The translations under genes were made by a program, and so were the position numbers. The notes below the pieces were generated by a model, which was not told where the DNA came from, made no database searches, and was given only the letters and a program-made list of their open reading frames with translations. 64,000 nt of DNA from Leptospiraceae bacterium. GTDB taxonomy: Bacteria; Spirochaetota; Leptospiria; Leptospirales; Leptospiraceae. Within the stretch, counting starts at the first letter, position 1. Each line of letters begins with the position of its first letter. The stretch is from positions 544,001 to 608,000 of the forward strand of contig JADJSX010000006.1 of assembly GCA_016711485.1 (NCBI GenBank), written 5' to 3'. Shown here in pieces: positions 37,601-45,646 of this stretch.

Positions 37601-38054
37601 CGGAGTGATAATTGCATTTGTTTCTCATGATCAATATTTTAGTTTTTTAAGTTTTATAGGGATTGTCGGACTTGCCGGAATTGTAGTTAATGACTCTATT
37701 GTACTTGTAGACTTTGCAAATCAGCTTCGCGCACAACGTCCCGATATGAGTTCCTATGAAATACTTCTGGAAACAGGTTGCGTGCGTTTACGTCCTGTAA
37801 TCCTTACGACTGTAACTACCGTACTTGGAATTTTGCCCACAGCGTATGGTATTGGAGGATCGGATCCTTTTTTAATGCCAATGGCACTTGCAATTGGGTG
37901 GGGACTTGCTTTTGCTACGTTTTTGACATTGATTATAGTTCCAGTATTGTATAAAGTTGTAATGGACACACAGATATTTATAAAAAACAAATTTTTTAAT
38001 AATAGCGTTAAACCGACTAAATCTCTTAATTTAGAGGCGACTAACGGTTTGTAA
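34656..38054 (+). CDS. RND family efflux transporter permease (AcrB/HAE1-like)
   Basis: A 1132-residue inner-membrane proton antiporter with twelve predicted spans in two homologous halves. It opens with the usual first helix and NREAFPNINFDIVTITT. In the fourth helix GMLVDDAIVISENIYR holds the proton-relay aspartate pair, and a matching repeat GIVVNDSIVLVDF lies in the second half. Two large periplasmic loops are present; the second contains an unusual Lys/Glu-rich insert (about residues 690-730). The ATG at 34656 has GAGGTC eight bases upstream and is preferred over a GTG at 34623. No membrane-fusion protein or outer-membrane channel gene is adjacent, so partners lie elsewhere. Substrates are unknown. 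Confidence 0.93.
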   Translation: MRSVIEYFLSKSLLINLLTGLLILVGGFKAVTMNREAFPNINFDIVTITTIYPGASPSEVEKLVTKPIEESVKSVDGVKEFRSTSIENRSGIVVTIDPNVKDTQKVVDDIKSAVDRTEDLPEDSKKPIVQEVTSSRSPVIEINLGVRADANGNPVLTEKEFKQKARQLEELLLDISEVGRVVRRGYRESEMHVDIDPFALDRLSLSTQQIINALKGKNINFPGGTIADAGKEAIVRTVGEFETESEIEKVFIRSNDAGRGIILKDVAKVKEDFEDKQYIEKVNGLYSIVLVVIKKERGDAIRLVDNVKKVVSEYGATQTDFITLSYVNDLSKFIRRRLDVLVSNGLQGFILVVISLFFFLGWRVAMMVALGLPLAMAMTFIILDYMGMTLNLISMLGLIIVVGMLVDDAIVISENIYRYLEEGIEPYEACIRGTAEVIAPVTATITTTIAAFGPMLFVTGIFGKFIYSIPMVVIIALSSSLFEAFFILPSHIYDANKHGIKKGEIKEEGHWFIRVREAYYRPVLSWALLHKFSTLGILLLIFSLCVGSLVKFGKFKLFPGGVEIFLVKISAETGLTLEETEKFARAVEREVSLLTPYKEKPAAGIGSKIQYFFHSIGMFKNEKFYTGEVDNYVTRVGIIQKDVNDPFTKRGKNFAQVVVYLTPDSERKRTTDEIINYLRKRTEWLMNQKALEIAKQKESARANQEKLKNKKQEDENIPIEIPEEFKELQGKLVSLDLEAMQGGPPVGKPVAIEIRGDDFSTLKKIAQEFKDIMGKVEGVIDIGDDFNDGKDEIRLTIDESLAAQAGVSIQQIALAVNTAYQGTVATTIKRADEEVDVRVRFPENFRTSIRSLDKIYVTNNMGNLIPISRMTKYQKLPGIAAINHLDGKRLLTATANLDETKTTSRNANIKIKELVDVAKIIDKYPGYRVRYGGENKDTEESLASLGRSFLIAFFIIFIILVSLFRSFIQPIIVATAIPFSFIGVIIAFVSHDQYFSFLSFIGIVGLAGIVVNDSIVLVDFANQLRAQRPDMSSYEILLETGCVRLRPVILTTVTTVLGILPTAYGIGGSDPFLMPMALAIGWGLAFATFLTLIIVPVLYKVVMDTQIFIKNKFFNNSVKPTKSLNLEATNGL

Positions 38055-38099
38055 CTTAAAATTGTATTGAATTTAAAGCAAAATAAAGAAGGAAAATAA

Positions 38100-39194
38100 A
38101 TGAGTTTAAATTGTGGTATTGTGGGACTTCCTAACGTAGGAAAGTCGACTATTTTTAATGCGCTTACGAAAGCTGGAGCGCAAATGGCAAATTATCCGTT
38201 TTGTACAATTGAGCCAAATAAAGGCATTGTAGAAGTACCTGATAGAAGACTAAATCGTCTTGCAGAAATTTATAACCCTAAAAAAATAATTCCTACCGTA
38301 ATGGAATTTGTAGATATTGCCGGATTAGTAAAAGGGGCAAGCACTGGCGAAGGTCTTGGAAATAAATTTCTTTCTCATATTCGGGAAGTGGATGCAATTT
38401 GTCACGTAGTAAGAGCATTTGAGGATTCTAATATCACTCATGTACATGGAAAAGTAGAGCCGGTAGAAGACGTGAGTATTGTGAATTATGAATTAATACT
38501 TTCTGATTTGGAAAGTTTAGAAAAACAATTTCCAAAACTCCAAAAATTGGGAAAAACAAATAAAGAAGCAGCAGAATCTTCTTTGGTCATGGAAAAAATT
38601 ATGGGAATTCTTAGAGAAGGAAAATGTGCAAGACTTCTTGATATGACCCCAGAAGAGAAAAAAATTGCATTAAAATTTAACCTAATTACTTTAAAACCAG
38701 TATTGTATTGTGCGAATATTTTGGATTCTGATGTGAGTAAGAAGGATAATCCGTTACTAGATAAAATTTATGCAATGGCAAAAGAAGAAAATGCAGAAGT
38801 AGTTGTTCTCTGCGGAAAAATTGAAGAAGAAATATCAGGACTTGCACCAGAAGAACAAATAGAATTTTTAAAAGATATTGGCGAAACAGAAAGTGGGCTG
38901 AATCGAATGATTCGTTCTGCCTATAAACTTTTGAGTTTAGTTACATTTTTAACGGCAGGGGAACAAGAAGTGCGGGCGTGGACAACTTTAGTTGGTAGTT
39001 CCGCTCCTAAAGCCGCAGCTGTAATTCACTCTGATTTTGAAAAAGGTTTTATTCGTGCGGAAGTGATGGCTTTCGAGGATGTAGATCGTTTAGGTTCTCC
39101 CGTAAAAGTCAAAGAAGAAGGAAAACTTAGACTTGAAGGTAAGGACTATATAGTTCAAGATGGGGATGTAATTTACTTCAGAATCAATGCTTAA
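38100..39194 (+). CDS. ychF: Redox-regulated ATPase/GTPase YchF
   Basis: A 364-residue OBG-family P-loop protein. G1 is GLPNVGKST (residues 8-16), followed by the FCTIEPNKG switch region. G3 is DIAGLVKGAS, and the C-terminal TGS domain ends RLEGKDYIVQDGDVIYFR. YchF (Ola1) preferentially hydrolyses ATP, binds ribosomes and is linked to translation and oxidative stress response. The length is typical. AAGGA lies seven bases before the ATG. It sits 45 bases after the RND gene and 109 before flgG; it probably has no functional link with either. Confidence 0.97.
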   Translation: MSLNCGIVGLPNVGKSTIFNALTKAGAQMANYPFCTIEPNKGIVEVPDRRLNRLAEIYNPKKIIPTVMEFVDIAGLVKGASTGEGLGNKFLSHIREVDAICHVVRAFEDSNITHVHGKVEPVEDVSIVNYELILSDLESLEKQFPKLQKLGKTNKEAAESSLVMEKIMGILREGKCARLLDMTPEEKKIALKFNLITLKPVLYCANILDSDVSKKDNPLLDKIYAMAKEENAEVVVLCGKIEEEISGLAPEEQIEFLKDIGETESGLNRMIRSAYKLLSLVTFLTAGEQEVRAWTTLVGSSAPKAAAVIHSDFEKGFIRAEVMAFEDVDRLGSPVKVKEEGKLRLEGKDYIVQDGDVIYFRINA

Positions 39195-39303
39195 TAATTT
39201 TTAGTAGTCCTTTTCGTAAAATTGACTGGATAAAGGAATTGGAAAAATAAATTCTACTGTTTTTTTGTGATTCGCCGAAAGGTAATAAAAAGAGGTAGAA
39301 TTT

Positions 39304-40101
39304 ATGATGCGTTCTTTGTGGACAGCCGCAACAGGGATGAATGCCCAACAATTTCATATAGACACAATTTCCAATAACCTTGCCAATGTGAATACAACTG
39401 GTTTTAAGAAAAACCGAGCAGATTTTGAAGATTTGGTTTACCAACACCAAGTTTTAGCAGGAACTCCCGCTACAGCAGTGAGCGAAATTCCTACAGGAGT
39501 AAATGTGGGGCACGGAGTAAGAGCAGCTGCGTCTCAAAAATTATTTGAAATAGGTTCTTTTCAAGCTACGGGAAATAAACTAGATATGGCTATCACTGGT
39601 GAAATGGGATTTTTTAAAATCCAAATGCCAGATGGTACTTTTGGTTATACGAGAGACGGATCCTTTAAAATTGATTCAAATCAGCAAGTAGTTACGTCTA
39701 ACGGTTATTTATTTGAGCCTCCAATTGTTCTTCCTGAAAATGCTATCTTAAATACTCTCCAAGTAGCGGAAGGTGGAGAAGTTACTGTCAAAATAGGAAA
39801 TGATATTAGACCAACTGTAGTGGGGCAAATTGAGCTTTACCGTTTTGTGAATCCTGCCGGTTTACAAGCTATAGGAAAAAATCTTTTTAAAGAAACTGTA
39901 GCGTCTGGGCCTGAAATAGCAGGTTCCCCGGGTACAGAAGGAATGGGCGATATTTTACAAGGATTTTTAGAAATGAGTAACGTTAAAATTGTAGAAGAAA
40001 TGGTTGCAATGATTGTAGCTCAAAGAGCCTACGAATCAAACTCCAAAGCAATTCAAACATCCGACAGTATGTTATCGACTGCTATTTCTCTTAAAAGATA
40101 A
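39304..40101 (+). CDS. flgG: Flagellar basal-body distal rod protein FlgG
   Basis: A 265-residue protein with the N-terminal rod signature (ATGMNAQQFHIDTISNNLANVNTTGFKKNRADFEDL) and C-terminal coiled-coil signature (MSNVKIVEEMVAMIVAQRAYESNSKAIQTSD) of FlgG. It forms the distal rod of the flagellar motor; in spirochaetes the filament is periplasmic. AGAGGTAG precedes two possible ATG codons (39304, 39307). It is the first gene of the flgG-flgA-flgH-flgI-flgJ operon. Confidence 0.97.
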   Translation: MMRSLWTAATGMNAQQFHIDTISNNLANVNTTGFKKNRADFEDLVYQHQVLAGTPATAVSEIPTGVNVGHGVRAAASQKLFEIGSFQATGNKLDMAITGEMGFFKIQMPDGTFGYTRDGSFKIDSNQQVVTSNGYLFEPPIVLPENAILNTLQVAEGGEVTVKIGNDIRPTVVGQIELYRFVNPAGLQAIGKNLFKETVASGPEIAGSPGTEGMGDILQGFLEMSNVKIVEEMVAMIVAQRAYESNSKAIQTSDSMLSTAISLKR

Positions 40102-40122
40102 TAAGCATTAGTCTTAGATTCC

Positions 40123-41058
40123 ATGTCTACTAAAGCTGAATATGATTTACAAAAAAAATGGAATAATATAATTATTGTATTTTTTTTGTATTTTACTTTC
40201 GGCTTACAAAGTTTATTCGCAAACGCTGTATACCTAAAACCTAGAGTTATTTTAGAAAAATCTTCTGTCAAATTAAGTGACATTGCAAGACTTCATAAAG
40301 ATGTAAAAGATAGAATTATTTTTTCAAATTTAGAGGAACTTAAAATTCTCTCTTTAGAAGAATTGCAATCTATACTTTCTGATTCCGCTGAATTGAATTT
40401 CTATGGAAAAGAATGTATTCTCATTCCTCTCAACAAAAAATATTCCAAACTTGAAATTCTAGAATCTCTCGAAAAAGAATTTTATAATAAATTGGGAGTG
40501 AGTGAGTCAGAGGCTAAGATTCATTATCTTGGAGAAGATGCGAACTTACCTGCAGCAGGAGTTGACTTAAAATGGAATAATATTCCTAAAAAACTTACTC
40601 CAGGGCAGAAAATATTTTCGCTTGATTTTTATGTCGATAAGGATAGAGTCTATTCCAAGAAGTTGAAGTTTTTAGTAGAAACTCAGTTAACAACGATTGT
40701 CGCGACTAGGAATATATCACGTAATGCAAAATTAACTAAAGGTGATTTTATTTCTAAAACTTTTTTTTCAGCTGATTCAATTTCGGATGGATTTACGAAT
40801 GATATAACTGGTTACACTGCGATAGTCGCTATTAGTGAAGGCTCTGTTATTCGAAAAAAACAAATTCGTGAAATTCATTTAGTAGAGAAGGGCGCAGAAG
40901 TAGATGTTGTCTATATGAAAGGTGCCCTTTTTGTTCGCGGAAAAGGGATTGCAAAGAACTCCGCCAATGAAGGTGAGTCCGTAAAAGTAACCAGCCTGTC
41001 CACAAATCACCTCTTAACAGGTCGAGCGATGGACAAAGGAGTAGTAGTAATAGAATGA
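40123..41058 (+). CDS. flgA: Flagellar P-ring assembly chaperone FlgA
   Basis: A 311-residue exported protein containing a SAF domain near the C-terminus (about residues 190-310: TIVATRNISRNAKLTKGDF, and ending HLLTGRAMDKGVVVIE). FlgA is a periplasmic chaperone for P-ring assembly by FlgI. The N-terminal hydrophobic segment (IIIVFFLYFTFGLQSLFANA) follows about 13 polar residues, so the real start may be somewhat later than the ATG at 40123. It lies 21 bases after flgG, and its stop overlaps flgH as ATGA. Confidence 0.9.
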   Translation: MSTKAEYDLQKKWNNIIIVFFLYFTFGLQSLFANAVYLKPRVILEKSSVKLSDIARLHKDVKDRIIFSNLEELKILSLEELQSILSDSAELNFYGKECILIPLNKKYSKLEILESLEKEFYNKLGVSESEAKIHYLGEDANLPAAGVDLKWNNIPKKLTPGQKIFSLDFYVDKDRVYSKKLKFLVETQLTTIVATRNISRNAKLTKGDFISKTFFSADSISDGFTNDITGYTAIVAISEGSVIRKKQIREIHLVEKGAEVDVVYMKGALFVRGKGIAKNSANEGESVKVTSLSTNHLLTGRAMDKGVVVIE

Positions 41059-41774
41059 AAGAATTATACAATAAAAAAAATAAACCTAATACCTTGGATG
41101 AATTAACACGAATTTTTTTTCTTATCTGTGTTTATAGCATTAGCGTGTATTCATCTGTGTTTGTCTTAAATGCCCAGTCGCTTTGGGTTGATCGGAATCC
41201 CTATGCCAATGGACAAGATATACGGTTAGGCTCTGTTATTCGCGTATTAATTAAAGACGGAATAAAAGGTGACTATGTCTATGAAGGTGCGAAGGATGAC
41301 TCATTTGTAATTCGCTCTCATCCAGACAAAAAAATTGTAGATGAAATGAAAGGTTTCACAGCTGATAGAAGTTTTGCACATAGACAAAATGGTAAATCAA
41401 AATCGACCGCTAAAATTATAGGTTCCATGTCAGTATTAGTCACAGAAGTTGATCCAGTTACAGGTTTACTTACGTTAGCCGGCATTCGAGAAGTAGGTTT
41501 TGACAATGCAAAGAATAGTCTAAAACTTTCTGGAAAGATTTCTCCTCTTGATGTAAGGGATGATAAAACCGTTATTAGCGATATGGTTGCGAATCTAAAA
41601 ATTGAATACCAAACAGCGCCAAACAAAGAAAATTTAAATGATCCAGACATTAAACTAAAAACGAAAAAAAATGCCAACGGAACGGAAACAATTCAAAAAG
41701 CTGAACTTTCCAATGATGAAAAACAAACTATCATCCTAAAACAAATGAAGCGACTATTAGGAGAAAGCCAATGA
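41055..41774 (+). CDS. flgH: Flagellar L-ring protein FlgH
   Basis: A 239-residue protein with the FlgH core (SLWVDRNPYANGQDIRLGSVIRVLI at about 47-71, TGLLTLAGIREV and DVRDDKTVISDMVANLKIEY). FlgH forms the L ring around the rod; in Leptospira-like cells with periplasmic flagella its exact location is less clear. The signal peptide region is odd: about 18 polar residues precede the hydrophobic core, and no lipobox cysteine follows as in enterobacterial FlgH. The DNA for this region (41123-41135) matches 13 bases of the R1 repeat. Overlaps with flgA and flgI are both ATGA. Confidence 0.93.
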   Translation: MKELYNKKNKPNTLDELTRIFFLICVYSISVYSSVFVLNAQSLWVDRNPYANGQDIRLGSVIRVLIKDGIKGDYVYEGAKDDSFVIRSHPDKKIVDEMKGFTADRSFAHRQNGKSKSTAKIIGSMSVLVTEVDPVTGLLTLAGIREVGFDNAKNSLKLSGKISPLDVRDDKTVISDMVANLKIEYQTAPNKENLNDPDIKLKTKKNANGTETIQKAELSNDEKQTIILKQMKRLLGESQ

Positions 41775-42862
41775 AAAAAAAAATTATTTATGTTTATTTA
41801 TGTTTATCCGTGGTAGTTTCTCTTTCTGCCGTCGAAGTAAAATTAAAAGATATTTCCCGTATCCAGGGGTTACGGGATAATCAAATTACAGGTTACGGAA
41901 TAGTAACCGGACTGGCTGGAACAGGGGATACCAAAAGTGCAATTACAAACGAGGCAATGAAAAACTATCTCAAGAACCAAGGTTTAGGAAATGCAAAGGG
42001 TGCTAATATTACCCGCAATATTGCTTCTGTATTTATAACTGCAACTATTCCTTCCCATGCTCGTATAGGCGATAAAATTGATGTAACCATATCTTCTATA
42101 GGAGATGCAAGGTCTTTAGAAGGTGGAGTGCTCATTCAATCTCCTTTGAAAGGTGCAAATAACGAAATAGTAGCAGTTGCAAGTGGAGTTCTTTCATTTG
42201 GGGGAAAGGATAATAATCGTTCTGCGCAACCTTATAATGCCACTTCCTATTTATATGGAAACACGGCCAATGTATTTACAGGATCAAGTCATACGAAAAA
42301 TTCTCCAAAAACTGTAGGGACTATTTTAGGAGGAGCGATTGTAGAAAAAGAAATTAAATCGGAGTTTTTCAAAAAAGACAATAAATATAGGATTATTTTA
42401 GAAAACCAAGACTTTGCTACTTTGAATTTAGTAAATCAACAGATTGCTGAGAAAGTCAAAATAGAGACTACTGTAATTTCTCCAACAGAGATTGAATTCA
42501 CAATTCCAGAAGAAGGAAATGTAGTAACTACGCTCGCTACAATAGAAAATTTACAGGTAACACCAGATGGAAAAGCGAAAGTAGTTATCAACGAAAGAAC
42601 AGGCACCATTGTAATGGGAGCAAACGTTACTGTAGACGAGGTCGCCATTTCCAAACAAGGTATCAATGTAATTATTTCTAACAAAAAAAAGGATTCTGAC
42701 GATACTAAAGTAGAGCTGATATCTGTGATTGAAGAAGGAACGAAAGTTTCGGATATTGTGGATGCTTTGAATAAAATCGGAGCTTCTACTAAAGATATTA
42801 TCGCCATTTTAGAAGGGATGAAAAAAGCAGGTGCCCTTCATGCAGAGGTAATTGTACAATGA
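41771..42862 (+). CDS. flgI: Flagellar P-ring protein FlgI
   Basis: A 363-residue exported protein with the FlgI signatures VKLKDISRIQGLRDNQITGYGIVTGLAGTGD (split here over residues 22-52), TPDGKAKVVINERTGTIVMGANV and the C-terminal KKAGALHAEVIVQ. It polymerises into the P ring in the peptidoglycan layer. The signal peptide (about 1-19) is encoded by DNA of which 24 bases (41791-41814) match the R1 repeat at 21 positions. Both ends overlap neighbouring genes by four bases, consistent with stoichiometric, coupled translation. Confidence 0.96.
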   Translation: MKKKIIYVYLCLSVVVSLSAVEVKLKDISRIQGLRDNQITGYGIVTGLAGTGDTKSAITNEAMKNYLKNQGLGNAKGANITRNIASVFITATIPSHARIGDKIDVTISSIGDARSLEGGVLIQSPLKGANNEIVAVASGVLSFGGKDNNRSAQPYNATSYLYGNTANVFTGSSHTKNSPKTVGTILGGAIVEKEIKSEFFKKDNKYRIILENQDFATLNLVNQQIAEKVKIETTVISPTEIEFTIPEEGNVVTTLATIENLQVTPDGKAKVVINERTGTIVMGANVTVDEVAISKQGINVIISNKKKDSDDTKVELISVIEEGTKVSDIVDALNKIGASTKDIIAILEGMKKAGALHAEVIVQ

Positions 42863-43329
42863 GTGAAATTCAAAATTCTATGAATCTAAATCGTCTCCAT
42901 TTAGGTGAGAATTCTATCCAGAATATACAAAGAATAAAAACCTCTGTTACTGAAGGCAAATCAAAATTATCCTTTGAAGAAACACTACAGTCAGAAGTAA
43001 ATGATTCACTGAAAGGAAAGGTATCTACTTCTTCCATTCGACTTCCGCAAAATATAAAGGCAGAAACTGCAGCAGACCCATATCGTAAAAAATTATTTGA
43101 TGCAAGTGTTGAATTTGAATCGATTTTCGTAAAAATGATGTTATCCCAAATGAAAAAATCCGTAGAGAAATCAGGACTCATAGATGGTGGTCATGCAGAA
43201 GAAATTTTTGAAGATATGTTATATGATGAGTATGCGAAGAATATTTCTAAAAATGAATCATTAGGAATTGCGGAAGAAATTTATAAGTCCTTGTCTAAAT
43301 CACTACCCAAAGTTGATTTAAAAGGATAA
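42859..43329 (+). CDS. FlgJ-like rod-binding protein (no muramidase domain)
   Basis: A 156-residue protein whose C-terminal two thirds match the rod-binding domain of FlgJ (LFDASVEFESIFVKMMLSQMKKSVEKSG and GGHAEEIFEDMLYDEYAKNIS). The peptidoglycan-hydrolysing domain of enterobacterial FlgJ is absent, as in many spirochaetes, so local wall opening must be done by another enzyme. It acts as rod cap or scaffold. Last gene in the flagellar run; its ATG overlaps the flgI stop. Confidence 0.92.
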   Translation: MSEIQNSMNLNRLHLGENSIQNIQRIKTSVTEGKSKLSFEETLQSEVNDSLKGKVSTSSIRLPQNIKAETAADPYRKKLFDASVEFESIFVKMMLSQMKKSVEKSGLIDGGHAEEIFEDMLYDEYAKNISKNESLGIAEEIYKSLSKSLPKVDLKG

Positions 43330-43395
43330 TTCTAATTTTTTTCCTTTACAAATTATTTAAATCGGATATAAAAGCCCACTGAAGAGAGGGCTTGA

Positions 43396-44079
43396 ATGTC
43401 AGAGAAACATTTCAATCAAGATTTAATAAATTCTGCTGGAAGTGGTGATTTACCAAGAGTTAAATTTCTTTTAGAAAAAAATGCAGATGTAAATACAAAA
43501 AATTATGAAGGTTCTACAGCTTTAATGAGAGCATGTGTATTTGGTAATTTAGAAATATTAAAGTGTCTTTTAGAAAATAATGCAAAAGTAGACATTAAAG
43601 ATAATAATGGATTCACTGCACTCATGTATGCAGCAAATAAAGGACACCTCGAAATTGTAAAACTTCTTGTCGAAAAAAAAGCAGACATTAATGCAAAAAA
43701 CAAAGATGGTTGGACTGTTCTAATGTTAGCTTCCTATAAAGGTCATTTAGAAGTTGTGAAATTTCTTTTACAAAAACCAATTGAAGTAAATTCGACTGAC
43801 AAAGAAGGTTGGAGTGCACTTATGTTTGCCTCATCTAATGGAAATTTGGAAGTAGTAAAAACTCTTTTAAAAAATAAAGCCGATGTAAATATTCAAAATA
43901 AAAAGGGTTTAACCGCTCTCATGCGCGCGTCCTCTTTTGGGCATATCGAAGTAGTGAAATGTCTCTGTGAAAATAAAGCTAACTTAGAAGTAAAAAATTT
44001 AACTGAAGTAGATTCCTTGATGTTAGCAGCAAAGAATGGACATATAGAAGTAGTAAAATATTTAGAGAGTAATCTCTGA
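43396..44079 (+). CDS. Ankyrin repeat protein
   Basis: The 227-residue product is made almost entirely of six or seven 33-residue ankyrin repeats (consensus GxTALMxASxxGHLEVVKxLLExKADVNxxN). No signal peptide or membrane segment is evident, so a cytoplasmic protein-protein interaction role is likely. The repeats are very regular at protein level. It lies 66 bases after flgJ and 57 before the symporter, each possibly with its own promoter. There is no sign of a specific partner. Confidence 0.9.
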   Translation: MSEKHFNQDLINSAGSGDLPRVKFLLEKNADVNTKNYEGSTALMRACVFGNLEILKCLLENNAKVDIKDNNGFTALMYAANKGHLEIVKLLVEKKADINAKNKDGWTVLMLASYKGHLEVVKFLLQKPIEVNSTDKEGWSALMFASSNGNLEVVKTLLKNKADVNIQNKKGLTALMRASSFGHIEVVKCLCENKANLEVKNLTEVDSLMLAAKNGHIEVVKYLESNL

Positions 44080-44136
44080 GATAAATTGTTGCTCTCTGTT
44101 ACTACTAATAAAATATGTTACATGAAGTTATAATTC

Positions 44137-45426
44137 ATGAAATTAAAGTTAAATCTCCAAACTAAAATCTTACTTGGAATGTTATTGGGTGCTCTATTTG
44201 GTTCCATTGCCATTCATTATCGATTAGTCGAATTTACATCTCATTGGGTAAAGCCATTTGGTTCCATATTTATTAGTTTATTAAAAGCTATTGCGGTACC
44301 ACTAGTATTTGTTTCTCTCGTCAAAGGGATTGCTAGCTTAAGTGATATCTCTAGACTCTCAAGATTGAGCATAAGAACGATTACTCTTTACATGTCTACA
44401 ACTGTAATAGCAATTAGTTTTGGATTAATACTTGTGAATATAGTTAATCCTGGAAATACATTTTCGCAAACTAAGAAAGAGGAACTTCGTTTGAAGTTCG
44501 CTGACACTGCTCAGAAAAAAACAAGTGATGCTATGGAGGCAAAGAAACGCCCACCACTTCAATTTTTGCTTGATATAATTCCAGATAATATGATTAAAGC
44601 GGCAGCCGATAACTCTAAGATGTTACAGATTATATTTGTTGCTATATTGTTTGGAATTTCTATGATTCTACTTCCAGACAAACAAGTATTAGCTTTTAAA
44701 AATTTAATAGATTCTTTGAACGAAATTATTTTGAAAGTAATTGATCTGATTATGCTGTACGCGCCTATTGGAGTGTTTGCGCTAATTTCTTCGTTGCTTG
44801 TAGAGTTTGGTGGGGATAATCTCTCTGATGCAGTTGATTTATTTATAGCTCTAGGGGCTTATTCTTTAACTGTAATTGTGGGTCTATTACTCATGTTATT
44901 TTTTATTTATCCATCCTTAATTTTTATTTTCACAAAAGTGAAACCCCTGCATTATTTAAAATCAGTCATTCCTATTCAAATGGTTGCATTTTCTACTAGT
45001 TCTAGTGCAGCCACACTTCCGGTTACTATGGAGCATTGCGAAAAAAGTCTTGGAGTTTCCAAGGAAGTGACTAGTTTCGTATTGCCTATTGGGGCAACTA
45101 TAAATATGGACGGAACTGGACTTTATCAGTCAGTATCAGCAGTATTTATTGCACAGGTGTTTGGTTATGATTTAACGATCCAACAACAGTTAAATATCAT
45201 TCTGACGGCAACTTTGGCATCTGTTGGCACGGCTGGAGTTCCGGGGGCAGGCATTGTGATGTTAGTAATTGTTCTCAACTCAATAGGCATAGCAACGGAA
45301 GGCATTGCACTTATTTTTGCAGTTGAGCGGATACTTGATATGTTTCGCACTGTAGTTAACGTTACCGGAGATGCTGCCGTCGCGGTGATTGTAGATAGTA
45401 AAGATAAACAAAAATCGAATGGGTAA
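44137..45426 (+). CDS. Dicarboxylate/amino acid:cation symporter (DAACS family)
   Basis: A 429-residue glutamate-transporter-fold membrane protein. The serine-rich re-entrant hairpin (VAFSTSSSAATLPVTME, about residues 285-301), the NMDGTG motif (about 323-328) and the second hairpin (ASVGTAGVPGAGIVML) are all present, as in GltP, GltPh and DctA. It imports glutamate, aspartate or C4-dicarboxylates with Na+ or H+. The DNMIKAAADNSKMLQIIF segment is also typical. It is monocistronic. The next gene begins 220 bases downstream with no feature in between that I can identify. Confidence 0.94.
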   Translation: MKLKLNLQTKILLGMLLGALFGSIAIHYRLVEFTSHWVKPFGSIFISLLKAIAVPLVFVSLVKGIASLSDISRLSRLSIRTITLYMSTTVIAISFGLILVNIVNPGNTFSQTKKEELRLKFADTAQKKTSDAMEAKKRPPLQFLLDIIPDNMIKAAADNSKMLQIIFVAILFGISMILLPDKQVLAFKNLIDSLNEIILKVIDLIMLYAPIGVFALISSLLVEFGGDNLSDAVDLFIALGAYSLTVIVGLLLMLFFIYPSLIFIFTKVKPLHYLKSVIPIQMVAFSTSSSAATLPVTMEHCEKSLGVSKEVTSFVLPIGATINMDGTGLYQSVSAVFIAQVFGYDLTIQQQLNIILTATLASVGTAGVPGAGIVMLVIVLNSIGIATEGIALIFAVERILDMFRTVVNVTGDAAVAVIVDSKDKQKSNG

Positions 45427-45646
45427 ACCCAAACTGTTTTTCTAATTAGTATATTAGCAAATCCTAAAACATACAAATTAGATATACCTAATGTATGTGT
45501 TTCTACTCGAAAACTTAGATACAGCAGCTCAGATCAGCATAAACACCGTCAAATTATTTAAGTATGAGTTTCGCTTCTCTAAAAGAATATTCAATTACTA
45601 AAAATCTCTTGTAAATACAAAGTAAATTGGAAAATCTGCAAAGAGA

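Noticed and set aside
43396..44079. Ankyrin repeats considered as recombining DNA repeats
   Set aside because: The units are alike in protein but differ in codons, so they are not recent DNA duplications.
44080..44136. Possible tRNA or small RNA in short intergenic gaps
   Set aside because: No gap in the window shows a T-loop GGTTCGAATCC-type motif with acceptor pairing, and no structured RNA family was recognised.
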